Source of the DNA: Ceratopteris richardii
Lineage: Eukaryota; Streptophyta; Polypodiopsida; Polypodiales; Pteridaceae
Assembly (NCBI GenBank): GCA_020310875.1
Contig: CM035437.1
Coordinates: forward strand, 52,690,527 to 52,754,526
Reading direction: 5' to 3'
DNA length: 64,000 nucleotides
A program made the translations under genes and the position numbers. The notes beneath the pieces are model-generated. The model was not told the origin of the DNA, did not search any database, and saw nothing but the letters and a program-made list of their open reading frames with translations. Positions 22,508 to 33,931 of this stretch are shown here, piece after piece. Within the stretch, counting starts at the first letter, position 1; each line of letters begins with the position of its first letter.

Positions 22508-23602
22508 TCAGTTTAATAAAAAATTTTCAATATCACTATAAGAATCTGAGGAAAATTGTGAGGATCCTGCTATGCCTGATTTTTCTACTTTTGCCTCTCC
22601 TGCAACAGTAAATTCCTTCTGCTCTTCTCCTACTATCACTTCTTCCATTTCTTTTAAAGTTACAGATTCAACTACTGATTTTCCCTTCCCCTTCTTGGTC
22701 AACTTCTTCTTTTGTACTGGTTTCTTTTGAACTTTCCTTTTAGCTACCACCGTGGTTCTGGTTTCTGGAGGTCCTTGTAGCTCTTTGAAGTATGCTAGCA
22801 GTTCTACTTCTTTCTTAACAAATACTTCCTCTGTTTTCGCTGCCATCATTTGATCATGAAGCTCTTCATAATGCTCTACTTCCTCCTGCACCCAATCTGT
22901 TGCCTTGCAAGAATAATCTTCCAGCATCTTTTGATATTGTGCCTCATATATTGCTCTTTTGTTATTACCTTGAGTCAGATAAGTATATAACCCCTCTTTG
23001 CTTGTTTGAGGTGGATGAGGATCACTAGAAGATTGGACCTGTTTCTGAGCAGCTTCATGCTCCTCTTTGGTTGCTTCATCCTGCTCCAATTCAACCTTCC
23101 TTGGATCCAACCTCCTTTTCTTTACAGGGATTACTTCCTCTGAGATTACTTTCCTTTTCATTCCTGACCCCCTCATGCTGGTTTGTCCTTCTACTTCTCT
23201 CACAGACATCTTCCTGGGAGGACTCTTGATTCCTGTCATAAGACTTCTGAAATATTGTGCCTCTGGAGCCAACTTCAATTGATCTTCCATTCCCAATACA
23301 TGATATATGATCCTGGTGAGAAACTGGGCTCCATTCATATATTTTTTCTGTTCCCAGTGTTTAGCTACTTCTTTCAGCTGTTCATGTATGTATGGAGTTA
23401 CATCCATGAATCCGAAGGCTTTAGTTCTATCCTTATTGTTAAACATAAGTAGTGTAACAGATTTATGAGGCATGGTATACCTTGGTAGTTTTGGGAAACA
23501 GAAATATTGTAGAAACATCCTAATGGCATATTCCTCATTCTCTCTCCCCTTGAAGTCAAGAAATTTTGAATATCCTATATAGGTTTCCTTATTTTTCTTC
23601 AC
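22508..23602 (-). pseudogene. Element B ORF3, conserved globular segment
   Basis: A 364-codon segment carrying the conserved ORF3 core: MFLQYFCFPKLPRYTMPHK and YMNGAQFLTRIIYHVLGM align with A's MQHFAFPAQDRFTMPPKK and VLYGCCALTRIIYRCLAY. A basic, Pro-rich and then Glu/Lys-rich region follows. The match in order and spacing to A and C shows that ORF3 is homologous in all three elements. No catalytic motif is recognised. Confidence 0.7.
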
Positions 23603-24110
23603 AAAGCTATAATCAACTTGGTTCCCATTGGGTAGAATTGCAAAGCTGCTCTGATATGCTCTGCTTTAATAGTGATATTCACCTCTTGATTATCTTTGTT
23701 CTTGACTTTGCACCGGAAATAAGCATCATTACCTTTTCCTACTTCCAATAAACTGATCATTACTTGTGCCGCTCTCTCAAAGTCTATGAAAAAGATGGGT
23801 TCTTCTAGTAATTTATGCAACCCTACTACCTTCCATCTTTTCTGATTGATTGCTACTCTTTGAAATTTGTAGAACTCCTGACACAGCATTGTATATTTGT
23901 AACCCCCTACTCCCACTGTGAATATATGTTGTCCTATTATACTTAGGGTTTCTTTGAGCTCCTTCACCACCTTTTCTGCCTCTGGAATCTCTGGCTCTTC
24001 ATCTAACTCCAGGTCTACTTTCTCTACCACAGCTTCACTATCCAGGAACCAATGTCCCCTTGACAAGGTGACTGATTCTGCTTTGAAATCATGAATAGGC
24101 AGCTCCTTTG
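23599..24110 (-). pseudogene. Element B ORF3, N-terminal segment without ATG
   Basis: The open frame reaches 24171 but only from a TTG; the hydrophobic stretch there comes from polypyrimidine-type spacer and is probably not translated. From about 24110 the sequence has RGHWFLDSEAV and LCQEFYKFQRV, paralleling HWFTEVAG and FTREFKKLQ in A. About 40 N-terminal residues including the start codon are missing compared with A, consistent with the same deletion that removed the integrase. A frameshift at about 23600 leads to the next segment. Confidence 0.55.
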
Positions 24111-24380
24111 ATGTTTTGAGAAGAAAAAAGATTGAAATATAAAATAAACAACAATAAAGAATTACAACCAATAAAAATTCATAAAAAATAGAATAGACAA
24201 TACAAAAAATAATAAATAGGAATCTGCTATCCTTCTTCCTATATCTTGCTTTGTGCTATATTACTTATAAAAAGAAAAAAGGAAAAATAAATAATTTTTC
24301 TCAATTTTTCTCTTTCTTTCTTTCTTTCTTCTTTTTTTTTTTAATAATAATGATTTCTTCTATTTCTTTTCTTCCCCTCC
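24111..24380 (-). repeat. Deletion-junction spacer with (TTTC)n / poly-T tract in element B
   Basis: On the plus strand this has TTTCTTTCTTTCTTTCTTTC followed by a T run near 24303-24342. In A about 3.2 kb of integrase, second protease and tail occupies this position. No coding similarity is seen in this stretch on either strand. Confidence 0.6.
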
Positions 24381-24896
24381 TCATTCTCTCCTTAGAAAAA
24401 GGATAAGGTAAAAAGATTTTTTCGTGACTTTCCATATGTTATGATCTACTAAAGTCATGGCCCACTCAGGAACACTTTCTACTTTGAACAAATAAGTATC
24501 TGGCAGGTCATCATCTAAAGGTGAACTGGGTTCTTCAGACTGGATTCTAGATAAATGATCTGCTCTCAAGTGTGTTTTTCCTTGCCTGACCACCACTTCA
24601 AACTCAAATTCCATTAGTAAAAGAAACCATCTGACTATTCTACCAGTGTGACAAGGTTTATTTACCAAATATAGTAAAGCTTGATGGTCCACAAAGAACT
24701 TAAACTTGTTGGCCAAAAGGTAATGTCTATATTTCTTTACAGCAAATATCATGCCCAACCCTTCTCTCTCAGTGGTTGTGTAATTTTTTTCTACTAGATT
24801 CAATTGCCTACTAGCATAAGCCACTGGAAAATCTAACTTGCTTCCTTCTATTGGTTGTGCTAACACACATCCTAAAGCATAATTTGAAGCATCCAC
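24381..24896 (-). pseudogene. Element B RNase H, truncated after the domain
   Basis: MDASNYALGCVLAQP, YTTTEREGLGMIFAVKKYRH, FVDHQALLYLVNKP and RADHLSRI are the RNase H blocks seen in A. RNase H degrades the RNA strand during reverse transcription. Similarity to A stops at VPEWA near 24460 and unrelated residues run to a stop. A one-base insertion in an A-rich stretch near 24935 separates it from the RT frame. Confidence 0.9.
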
Positions 24897-24912
24897 ATGG
24901 ACATGAAAAATT

Positions 24913-26151
24913 TTATCCCATTGAGGTGTTTTTCAGAATTGGGGCTGTTACCAAACAAGTTTTTAGAGTTTCAAAGGCTTGGTCACACTCCTTGGTCCAC
25001 TCAAACTTTGTAATTAGGGCATATAAGGGTTTGGCTATGTCAGCAAATTTGTGTACAAATTTCCTATAGTACCCACAATGTCCCATGAAAGTTTGAAGTT
25101 CCTTTACATTTGTTGGTCTTGGAAGTTCTATTATGGCCTTTATTTTCTTCTCATCAATTGAAATTCCATTTTTAGAGACTATGTGACCTAACATTCTTCC
25201 TTGTCTTACAAAGAATACACACTTTTCTGGATTTAAACATACTTTGTAGGTTCTGCATTTCTTGAATATATTTTCTAAATCCTTCAAGTGATCTTGTCTT
25301 TTTAGTGAAAAAGTACAAAGATCATCTACATAAATTTCCATTACATTCCTCAGGAACTCTTTGAAGATATGACACATCAACCTCTGAAAAGTTGCTGGAG
25401 CATTAGTTAACCCAAAGGGCATAACCCTAAAAGCATAAATTCCCCATTTTGTGGAAAAGGTAGTTTTATGTTGGTCTTCCAATGCTATAGGTACCTGATT
25501 GTATCCTGAAAAACCATCTAAAAAACTATAAACCTCCTTCCCTGCAACTCTTTCTAGAAGATGATCTGTTATAGGCAGTGGATAACTATCTCTTATAGTT
25601 GCTGCATTCACCTTCTTCAAGTTAATGCATACCCTAAGTTTCCCATTCTTTTTTGGTACCACAACTATAGGAGATATCCATTCTGTATACTCAATCTCAT
25701 AGATGAAATTGGCAGCCAACAGCTTGTCAATTTCTTCCTTTATTTTAGCAGAGTATTTATCATTGAAGGTGTAATGTCTCTGTTTTCTAGGTTTTGCATC
25801 AGGTGTAATAGGAATCTTATGCTCACAGATTTTAGGATCAATACCTTTCAAATCCTTGTAGCTATAGGCAAACACATCCCTATAGTTTCTTGCCAAGTTT
25901 CTTAGTGCCTCCTCTTCTTGAGTTGTCATGTCATCAGCCACTACAATATGTCTTTCTTCTCCCTCTTCCTGAGTGATCATGACCTTTTTAGTTTGTTCCT
26001 CATTATCATAAGCCTCCCCTTTCTTCTTTTCTCTCTTTGGTTTCATCTTGAGAAGTAGTCTGTTTTCTACTTCATAAGTCTTGAAATTTGCTGGTACATC
26101 AAACTGTTGATCTTTGTTTGTTTCCCTTTTCTTCTTCTCATCCTCTTGATT
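24913..26151 (-). pseudogene. Element B reverse transcriptase
   Basis: This is in the same frame as gag-PR across a TAA at 26152-26154. The RT blocks are complete: YSYKDLKGIDP, WISPIVVVPKKNGKLRVCIN, YPLPITDHLLERVAGKEVYS, FLDGFSGYNQ, FRVMPFGLTNAPATFQRLMC and the active site YVDD, then GHIVSKNGIS and FMGHCGYYRKF. Residues before the first block correspond to the linker in A (MKPKREKKKGEAYDN). Apart from the single nonsense codon upstream, the RT itself is open. Confidence 0.93.
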
Positions 26152-28887
26152 TTATTCTATTTCCTTGTGTTTGTTTTTCTTATACTTGCCTGAGATTTTA
26201 TCTTTAATAGCATCTTCAACTTTTACTTCTTCCAAAAATTGTGTTTTCCCTTTTTCTAATATCATTTCTCCTTTCTGTTCCTCTTCTGTTTTTGATACTT
26301 TTATCATTTGTATTCCAATGTGAAAAACATCATACCCTTCTTCATTTTGAAATTCCATTCCTACATACTCATCACTAGCCAGATCCATGGTAGCCAATAT
26401 TTGGTTCCACCCATAGGGCTCAAATTCTTCATCTTTGAATTGTTGTGGTACATAGTTCTCATCTTGTAACTTCCTTCCTTCCACACAGTCTTCTCTTCTC
26501 AATCTCCTTTTTCTATTGGTGAGGTTTCTTATCATATTGCACTTCCATATTGATGATTCAGTTTCATCCTGGTCTTCCATCTCTGATTCTTCACTTAATT
26601 CTTGATTTTGATGTATTTTATACCATTCTTGAGGAGAGATGTCACAATAGTGCCCATTTCTTAGATTTACTCTGGTTATTCTTCCTTTGCTCTGAAGGTA
26701 TAAGCAATCATTACCCCAATCTTGCACAATTTGCATTTGTCTCATAAATGGCCTTCCTAAGATAATTTCATATGAAGTAGATTGTGGGAACTCAACTATG
26801 GCAAAAGTATGTTCTATCTCTATTCCACATATGTCCACAATAACTTTTTCCCATATTCCTAGCGGTTTTTCTATGTGTCCATCTGCAAGTTGCAATCTCA
26901 TTTTGGTGGGTAATAATTCATTTTTTCCCCATTTTTCCCAAGTTTGTTTAGTCATGATGGACACTCCTGATCCACTATCCAGAATGGCTTTGGCATGGTT
27001 TTTACCAAATTGTATTTTTAGTGTTGAGTTTCCTTCTTCTCCTTCACAATATCCTCCTATCTTATCAATGGGAATATACCACAAGTCCTCCAAATCTTGT
27101 AGTTGTGGATGAATATTTTCTGGTATAGGTTCCCATTTTTTCATTCTGTTTTGTAAGTGAGGATTTTGTTTTATCACTTCTTCCAATGTGGTGTGATATA
27201 GAATTGTGCATTGTTTATCTATATTCACCTGGAATGTTATTTGTGGGTTTTCTTTCTGATTCATATTTCCTTTTGGTCTTGTTGTCTCAGATTCCTCAAC
27301 TGTTTTTTGAGAATTGTCTACTTCCCCCAATTTGAGTTGTGCTTCCTGTATGATTTGTTTACACTTCTGCATCCTTTCATTTTCTAAGTCTGGCATAGGA
27401 TAAGCTATTCCATGGTCTGTAGGATTTGGTCCCTCTTGAATTCTTCCCTTATATGCTTTGATCAATGTTTCTAGACTCTGTGAATTTCCTATCTCAGACT
27501 GGATTTGTGTCTTCTGAGAAGGAGTTCTGTTTGACTGTTCCCTATTCTCTTCTTCCAAATTTTTACCCATTCTTTTTTTCCTTTCCCATTTCCCTTTTTG
27601 TCTATTTTTCTTCCCCTTTGAAACTGAACCTTCATTTTGTTCCCTAGTCATTTCTTGTTGTTTAGCTTGTGCCCTTGTTATAGGATTTACATTTACTTGG
27701 TCAATGTCACTCAATTCTCCTTGTTCCATGATGTTTACTGTTTTCTGTGGTATGTTATTAGGTGTGTTTTGTGGTTTTTGAGGATTTTTTGGACAATCCT
27801 TTATTAAATGATCTCTACCACAATCCTTACAATAAGCTCCCTCTATTCTTAATGTAGGAGGTTGTGGGCAGTCTCTAATGAAATGTTCTCCCCCACACCT
27901 ATAACAAGTTATCTTTGGTCCCCCTTTGAATTGAGGTTTTTGATTGGACATATAATTATTGGTTATATACATGAATGTGGCTGTATCCATCTCAATTCTC
28001 CCATTTCCCAAGTCTAGGGCTTGTAGTTCTGGTTCTCTCAATTCATATCCTTCCCATTCTTCTTGATATCCTTCATTCCATTGATAATCTTCCTTGTATG
28101 GTGACCTTGTTTTTGAGTTTCCCTCCTCTATTGGTGTGTATTTAATTGGTACCACATTTGTTGGTGGTTTTTGATATGGGCATTGTTGTACCAAATGATT
28201 TTCTCCACAATTGTAGCATTTTTTATTTGTGTTTATCCTAGAGTTTATCAAATTGGTTTTGGTGCTTACTTCTAGGGCTTTAGCAATGGCTTGAGCCAAT
28301 TCCTCAGCTGGTGGGATTTTATCTTCATTTGTTCTAGGTTGATCAAATGCTAACAGGTCTTGGCCTCTATTATCTTCCAAATCAATTGCTTCTTTTATAC
28401 AAGCTCCTAGGTCAGAGCACCTCCTATAATACACTAGGGTTCTTAATTCGGCACTTCTTAATCCTTCTATGAATAGGGATACCTGTCTTGCCATGGAAGG
28501 TACTTCCTCTCTGGGACATCTGTCAATGTACTGCTTGAATCTCCTGGCTGCCTCCCTAACATTTTCATCTTTTTGTTGTTTAAAGCTATGTATCAATGTG
28601 GTTGTGCTATGTTTTATTCCAGTCTTTGAAAATTCCCCAATGAAGGCTTCTAGGAAGGATTCAATATCTAGGTACATTTCCTTTCTCAAAGGAATGAACC
28701 AAGATAATGCAGGTCTTGTCAGGGTTAGACCAAATGCCTCAAATTGGACTTTATAATCCTCCACCTCTTCAGCTCTAATCAGTTGCCTAAATTCTGCAGC
28801 ATGAGCATGAGGATCAGAATATCCTTCATACTGATTTTTCATGCATTTGGCTACCTGATATGGTCTAAGCATTCTACCCTGATTTTG
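26152..28887 (-). pseudogene. Element B gag capsid, nucleocapsid and protease
   Basis: 906 open codons. The capsid (ALSWFIPLRKEM, RRFKQYIDRCP) occupies about residues 10-150. Three CCHC knuckles follow: CYNCGENHLVQQCP, CYRCGGEHFIRDCP and CKDCGRDHLIKDCP. A basic linker leads to the retropepsin at about residues 640-740 (ILDSGSGVSIMTKQTWEKWG; IILGRPFM). An acidic linker toward RT ends in the TAA at 26152-26154, where the same frame continues as RT, so gag and pol were probably one reading frame. Confidence 0.93.
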
Positions 28888-29439
28888 CTAATGATGTCTT
28901 CTCCTTAGAGGAAAATCATTAACTGCTTCTGGTTCCTTTTCAAAAGGATTTGGAGAAGTATGTGTTCTTCTACCTTGTTGTTGCTCACCATTACTGTGAA
29001 TTTCATGTGGCCTTGGCAAGTCTGATTGCCCTAGGTTCTGTTCCCAAGGTCTTTTGTCAGCACATTGCCCTAAGTCATTTGAATTTTCTGGGTCTTGTGA
29101 GAAGATGTATACACATCCTTGTCTATCCTCATATCTACCATCTTTAAATTGAGCTACTAGTGTTATGTTCAGGGGAACTTCTAAGTTTCTCAGTCTAATG
29201 AGAAACTTATGCATTCCATCCTGATATACATAGGTTCCAAACCTATTTGTCTACATATATTTGAGGATATTTCTATAATCCCCAGTTTCAATGGGCTCAT
29301 TTGTTTCATTTAAATTTTCCATGTTATTTTCTTGCCCTAAATTTCTTTCTTGCACTTCCCCTTCCTCTTGCTCTATTTCCTTCCTTCCCAAGTCTTGCTT
29401 GGAATGTGTGTATAATTTGTTTCCAGACCTAAGGATCAT
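28888..29439 (-). pseudogene. Element B gag N-terminus
   Basis: The start is the ATG at 29439 giving MILRSGNKLY, like MNLRSG in A. The frame is shared with the main gag segment but holds TAG codons at 29251-29253 and 28888-28890. The middle shows FKDGRYEDRQGCVYIFSQDP, paralleling FENGAYLDKEGTIYVV in A. The first stop falls where A has Arg; the second follows a His and fits a CAG-to-TAG change. Confidence 0.8.
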
Positions 29440-29448
29440 TCAATTAAT

Positions 29449-30060
29449 TTTCACGATTCTGAGGCTAAAATCGTGTTTTTCACGATTTTCTAGTCAAAAT
29501 CGGGTTTTTTCACGATTTTGTGGCTAAAATTGTTTTTTCCACGATTTTCTTGTCAAAATCGTGTTTTTCACGATTCTAAGGCTAAAATCGTGTTTTCCAC
29601 GATTTTCTTGTCAAAATCGTGTTTTTCACGATTCTAAGGCTAAAATCGTGTTTTCCACGATTTTCTTGTCAAAATCGTGTTTTTCACGATTTTCTGGCTA
29701 AAATCGTGTTTTCCACGATTTTCTTGTCAAAATTGTGTTTTTCACGATTTTGTGGCTAAAATCGGGTTTTCCACGATTTTCTTGTCAAAATCGTGTTTTT
29801 CACGATTTTGAGGCTAAAATCATGTTTTCCACGATTTTCTTGTCAAAATCGTGTTTTTCACGATTTTGTGGCTAAAATCGTGTTTTCCACGATTTTCGTC
29901 AAAATCGTGTTTTTCAGGATTCTGTGCTCAGGATCGTGTTTTCCACGATTTTGTGTTCCAAAATCGTGTTTAACACGATTTTGTGTTCAAAATCGTGTTT
30001 TTCACGATCTTGTTCCCAGATGATCGTGATTGCTCACAATCGTAAATAACACGATTTTCT
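29449..30060 (-). repeat. Hairpin-forming tandem array in the leader of element B
   Basis: About 20 half-units of 29 bp alternate in a 58-bp period just upstream of the gag ATG. Each half-unit is an inverted repeat such as CACGATTTT-CTTGTC-AAAATCGTG (9-bp stem, 6-base loop) or CACGATT-CTAAGGCTA-AAATCGTG, joined by a short T run. The transcript would fold into a row of hairpins. ORFs across it are by-products of the repeat. Confidence 0.9.
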
Positions 30061-31812
30061 TATGAAAATCGTGTTCTGGGAATCGCGATTTTGTTAGTAC
30101 TTTCACAGAATCGCGATTTTGTGTCTGACTACAGAATCGCGATTTTGTCCAATTTTTTGAAAATTTTCCAGGTATTGATTTTCAGAATTTTCTTTCTTCT
30201 ATAGAATCGTCTTATCTAGTTTTTAACATGCAATGAAAAAACTAACTCAAAATAATATTTTTTTCACTGAAAATTGAAAAAATTTAGAATATTGCGATTT
30301 CGTGATTTTGGTTATTTTGTGTATTTTTTGTGCTTAAAGATCATGTGAATTTAAGGAAATACAAAAAATATGGTATTGAGCCCCTTACCTTGCTTGTTTG
30401 ATTCAAACACTCTCCAAAACGCTTTGCTGCAGAAAGTCGTGATTTTTTACCTGCTCTCTCTCTCTCTCACACACTCAAATGAGTTTCTCTTGCAATTTCC
30501 AGGATTTTATAGTGTCCAGAAAATCGCGATCTTGTGCAATTTCCACTGATTTCCACTTTTTCACTTGACCAATTTCATTCTTCAACAACTTTATGGTTTG
30601 AATACTCAATTCTTAATTTTTCATGATTAATCACTTCTCATTAGCTATTGGTGAAAATCGCGATTTTGTACTTTTCCACTTCCCCCACTTGATACTCAGT
30701 CTTTCCTGATTCTTTAAAATTTATCTTCCCTCACTTTCTCAATATTAATGAAATCTTTTGCAATTACCCTTCTCCACAAACCCAAATAGGCTGAAAATTC
30801 CAGAAAATTTTTCTCTTACAGAAAATCGCGATTTTGTGCAGAGAATCGTGTTTTTTCTGTACTTCCTATTTTGTGCAAGTTTGAGTATTCTTTTCTCTTG
30901 TTTCCCTTCAGTACCCTTTACTAATTCCAATTCAACAGTCACCTATAATTTTACATCATAACCATAGAATTATTCAGAAAGTCGCGATCCTGTGCAGAGA
31001 ATCGTGTTTTTTGAGTTTTCTAGTTTTTTGACAAATTTTTGCTTTCCTTTCACTTGTTCTCTTCCACACTTGTCAACAAAACTTCAGTCCAAGTTCCTAA
31101 GGAGAAAAGAAATTTGTTTGATTGTTTTACTGAATTTTATGAAAAAGTTTTTTAGTATTTTGCCCTAAATTAAGGTAAATACTTCACTTAGGGTTTCTTG
31201 TTTGGTGATCCATTGATCTTGTGTTCCTTGATTGGTTATACTCTCCTATGCTTTGGCTATCAAAACAGTTAATAAGCAAACTTTCCCAAAGAAAATTATG
31301 TTAAGAAATGCAAATGTCAATTTTTGCAAAGATAAACTCAAACATTTCTCTTTTCAAGATGAATTCAACATTTCTCAAGATTATAACTTTGACTTGGCTG
31401 CAAATGGATTTTATATACTTGCATCTAGCTACTTAACTTGACTTTTCCACAATGCAATCTTGTCATCTTCCCAAGATCAACACTTTTGCTTAGTACTTGA
31501 TCAAAAAGCAATCTACAAATGCAAGAATAGACACATTTTACCTTATCATCAGCTTTCTTGATTCAGTTTTTCACACACCTGCACTTTACTTCAAGAAAAT
31601 GTCATGAGCAACTATCAATTTGCAAAAATTTCAACACTTCTTAATCTCAAAAGATTATCTAATGCTTTCTTTTCCCAAAAGACAAACAAAGAAAATCTAC
31701 CTTTTCATGTTTTACATTTCTTGATTAAGGAGTATTACCGTTTCCATGTGGGCAATACCATCAACAATAGAAGATCCAGCAAGGTCCAACTTCAATGAAG
31801 CTTTTGATATAC
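30061..31812 (-). other. Rest of element B leader, with scattered ATCGCGATTTT motifs
   Basis: AT-rich and non-coding. The motif AATCGCGATTTTG or close variants recur near 30086, 30112, 30134, 30522, 30656 and 30825, with related forms near 30435 and 30982, fading away from the array. The remainder up to the PBS is ordinary AT-rich sequence with no ORF I trust. Confidence 0.6.
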
Positions 31813-31830
31813 TCCTCGGCAACGGCGCCA
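31813..31830 (-). promoter_or_regulatory. Primer binding site of element B (tRNA-Asp type)
   Basis: The element strand reads TGGCGCCGTTGCCGAGGA, five bases inside the 5' LTR. It matches the tRNA-Asp-complementary PBS known for Athila-type elements (TGGCGCCGTTGCCGGGGA) except at one position. It starts minus-strand cDNA. Confidence 0.9.
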
Positions 31831-31835
31831 AAAAA

Positions 31836-32667
31836 TGTTTGTTATTGATCTTTGGAGTTGTCCTCTCCAATCATTTAGCATAAAGAATTAACAATACATC
31901 TTTATTTTGTCAATCCTGGAAGTATTCAAGAGACCATAGCCCCTTCTAGATGATAGAATCCAAGAAATAAGAGGTAAATGGCTGAATTTCTAAGAATAAT
32001 GAAGATGAAGAGGAATTTCTAGGGTTTGGATTATCTTGAACAAATCTCCATCATTTTCCACAATCTTGGTGTCTAAATCATGTTATTTCTTCAGCAGAAC
32101 ACAATCATGAAGTCAAAACTCAAAAATGTTACCTGTACCATCCAGACGAGACAATCGTGATTCTGTACAAACAGATGATTTTCATCTCCAGCACTATTTT
32201 TTATCAATTTCTCACTCAATACATCAGCAATCAGCTCTCTTCATACATATTCAACAGAAACACACAATAGAAGCTCACAAATCTCCATGGATACACAAAG
32301 AATAGACTCACAACTCAAAGAAATCACACAAGGAGGAGAAAACATGATTTTTAGCAGGAAACTCTCTCTTCACTTGGATAGCATCTAAACAAATAATCAA
32401 CCAACCCCCTCATAATAGAGGAAATTGTCTTTTATACATTTTCAAGTGTCCCTTTTCACACTTGAATTTTGGTCCTTTCCTCTATTATTCTAAAAATATG
32501 CTATTTAGGAGTTTCCAAAAATTCTAGAAAAATTACATAAGATTCTATTCTGCATAAGGAAGACTCTTCCTTATTTTTACATCAATTACATAAATATTTT
32601 CACAAGTTTTTTGGCATTTTACAATTGTTTTCCATAAAAAATGCTTCAAAAAATACATCTTCTAACA
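31836..32667 (-). repeat. 5' LTR of element B
   Basis: The right copy of the 832-bp LTR and the functional promoter side. TATAAAAG on the minus strand lies at 32429-32436. The target-site flank ATGTG follows at 32668-32672. Confidence 0.95.
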
Positions 32668-33100
32668 ATGTGATACCTAAAGATAGCCAAAGTGTTGGGA
32701 ATTGAACTCACAACCTCCAGGTTAGGAGTGTGATGGGCTAACCACTTGCTCCAAAAGCCATGGTTGAGGATTACTTCCTAATCCTCTCTCTTAAGGCATG
32801 GTTCAACCATCTCCTACTAGGATTATGTGACATTCATTTCCCCTTAGACTGAGCATTTTCCCTCAATGCTCACTTATGGACCCTTTTGACTCTCTTGGAC
32901 CCACTTTCCATGCATGAGTGCTTCCACCAACTGCAAACTCTACCACATGGATCAAATTTGGACATATCCCACCCTCTGTGGGTGCCCAAATGCCCATGCA
33001 CCTTCATTTAAAGCTATTTTCACACTCACCATAGATAAGCATTTTTTTTGAGTGCCCAAGAATGAGACGTGAACCTCCATCTTGCCCAATTTCTCAAATA

Positions 33101-33114
33101 GGCTCTGATACCAA
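33101..33114 (-). promoter_or_regulatory. PBS of the TRIM (initiator tRNA-Met)
   Basis: GGCTCTGATACCAA on the plus strand is TTGGTATCAGAGCC on the element strand, abutting the 5' LTR. Confidence 0.9.
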
Positions 33115-33117
33115 TGT

Positions 33118-33184
33118 TGGGAATTGAACTCACAACCTCTCGGTTAGGAGTACGATGGGCTAACCACTTGCCGCAAAAGCCATG
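33118..33184 (-). other. tRNA-like segment in the TRIM LTR (also 32696-32762)
   Basis: On the element strand each LTR contains GAGCAAGTGGTTAGCCC (box A-like) and, at normal tRNA spacing, GAGTTCAATTCCC (box B-like, two changes from GGTTCGANTCC). A short stem ACTCC...GGAGG lies where an anticodon arm would be. It resembles a decayed tRNA or a SINE head and not a functional tRNA. Confidence 0.5.
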
Positions 33185-33292
33185 GTTGAGGATTACTTCC
33201 TAATCTCATCTCTTAAGGCATGATTCAACCATCTCCTACTAGGATTATGTAACATGAAGGAAAATGTTTCTTTTCTAAAACATTAGCTTTGT

Positions 33293-33931
33293 TGTTAGAG
33301 TACATCTACCCACACAAGTCATTTTCTCTTTGTCTTTATCTCTACAAGAAGTGATATCAATTAATATATCATTACCAAGCTAACAGTTAGATTTCAATAT
33401 ACTAATAGAACATCATTCATCAGTGATTTATAAAGTATTTGTTGCCCTGATCTTGCAGATGCATGTATGTAGAGGATAGTACAAAAATGAGATCTCACAA
33501 AAACATAAACAGAGTAGAAAGAGAGAAGAGACTGGACATCTGATTGGGTACAATGTCCCCCCACATACTCTGATGGACGAGTCTATCGAAGCATGTATAT
33601 TTATAGATATTTTTCATTACATCCTGAATAGAAGATACATGAGGGTGGCGCTTCGAAAAGCATGCATTTACAAAAATTTGCTTTATTTACAAAATCTTTT
33701 TTCTAAGCGATCTACTATTTTTACAAGAACATCACTTTCTAAAGCGATCTCTTAGTTTTACAAAAAATATCTAAAATAATATCTTTTAACTATCTTCAAA
33801 AATATATGAATAACTCCACGTGCATTCACACCCTCATGAGTCTTCACATACTAAATCAAAACACAAATCACATTAAAACCCTCAAGACATTAAAATCAAT
33901 ATAACATTCCATTATTCCATAAACTATAACA
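33293..33931 (-). repeat. 3' LTR of chromovirus element E
   Basis: The ends TGTTAGAG and TATAACA are inferred. The part 33580-33931 is repeated at 51293-51607, which defines the right end. A purine stretch AACTCGGAGGCA on the minus strand adjoins it and may be the PPT. TATAAATATA on the minus strand near 33593-33602 may be the TATA box. The left end is less certain. Confidence 0.55.

Larger units (their letters stand above)
18883..32667 (-). mobile_element. Element B: 13.8-kb Athila/Tat-like LTR retrotransposon lacking integrase
   Basis: It is bounded by 832-bp direct repeats starting TGTTTGTTATTGATC and ending TTCTAACA. Flanks GTGTG (left) and ATGTG (right) are a probable 5-bp target duplication with one mismatch. 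On the minus strand the order is 5' LTR, PBS, leader with hairpin array, gag-PR-RT-RNase H, ORF3, PPT and 3' LTR. Integrase and the second protease found in A and C are missing between 24460 and 24110. The LTRs differ at about 16 positions by eye (about 1.9%, mostly transitions), so insertion is fairly recent. Internal stops and frameshifts make it non-autonomous now. Confidence 0.92.
32693..33254 (-). mobile_element. TRIM element (562 bp) with 140-bp LTRs
   Basis: Two 140-bp direct repeats (32693-32832 and 33115-33254), each TGTTGGGAATTG...GATTATGT(G/A)ACA, flank 282 bp with no ORF. On the minus strand the right LTR is followed at once by TTGGTATCAGAGCC, the classic initiator tRNA-Met PBS. 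A purine tract, AAGGGGAAATGAA, precedes the left LTR. These are the hallmarks of a terminal-repeat retrotransposon in miniature. Flanks CAAAG and TGAAG are not a clear target duplication. It lies only 25 bp from element B. Confidence 0.88.

Noticed and set aside
24111..24171. Hydrophobic N-terminus of B ORF3 as a signal anchor (env-like)
   Set aside because: The frame begins at TTG, not ATG, and the stretch is T-rich spacer; A and C have no such segment.
29793..30023. ORF with repeated Phe/Arg-rich peptide
   Set aside because: It is a by-product of translating the hairpin array, on the opposite strand to the element.
29449..30060. CRISPR-like array of 29-bp repeats
   Set aside because: Repeats are head to tail with no unique spacers, the DNA is plant nuclear, and the array is part of a retrotransposon leader.
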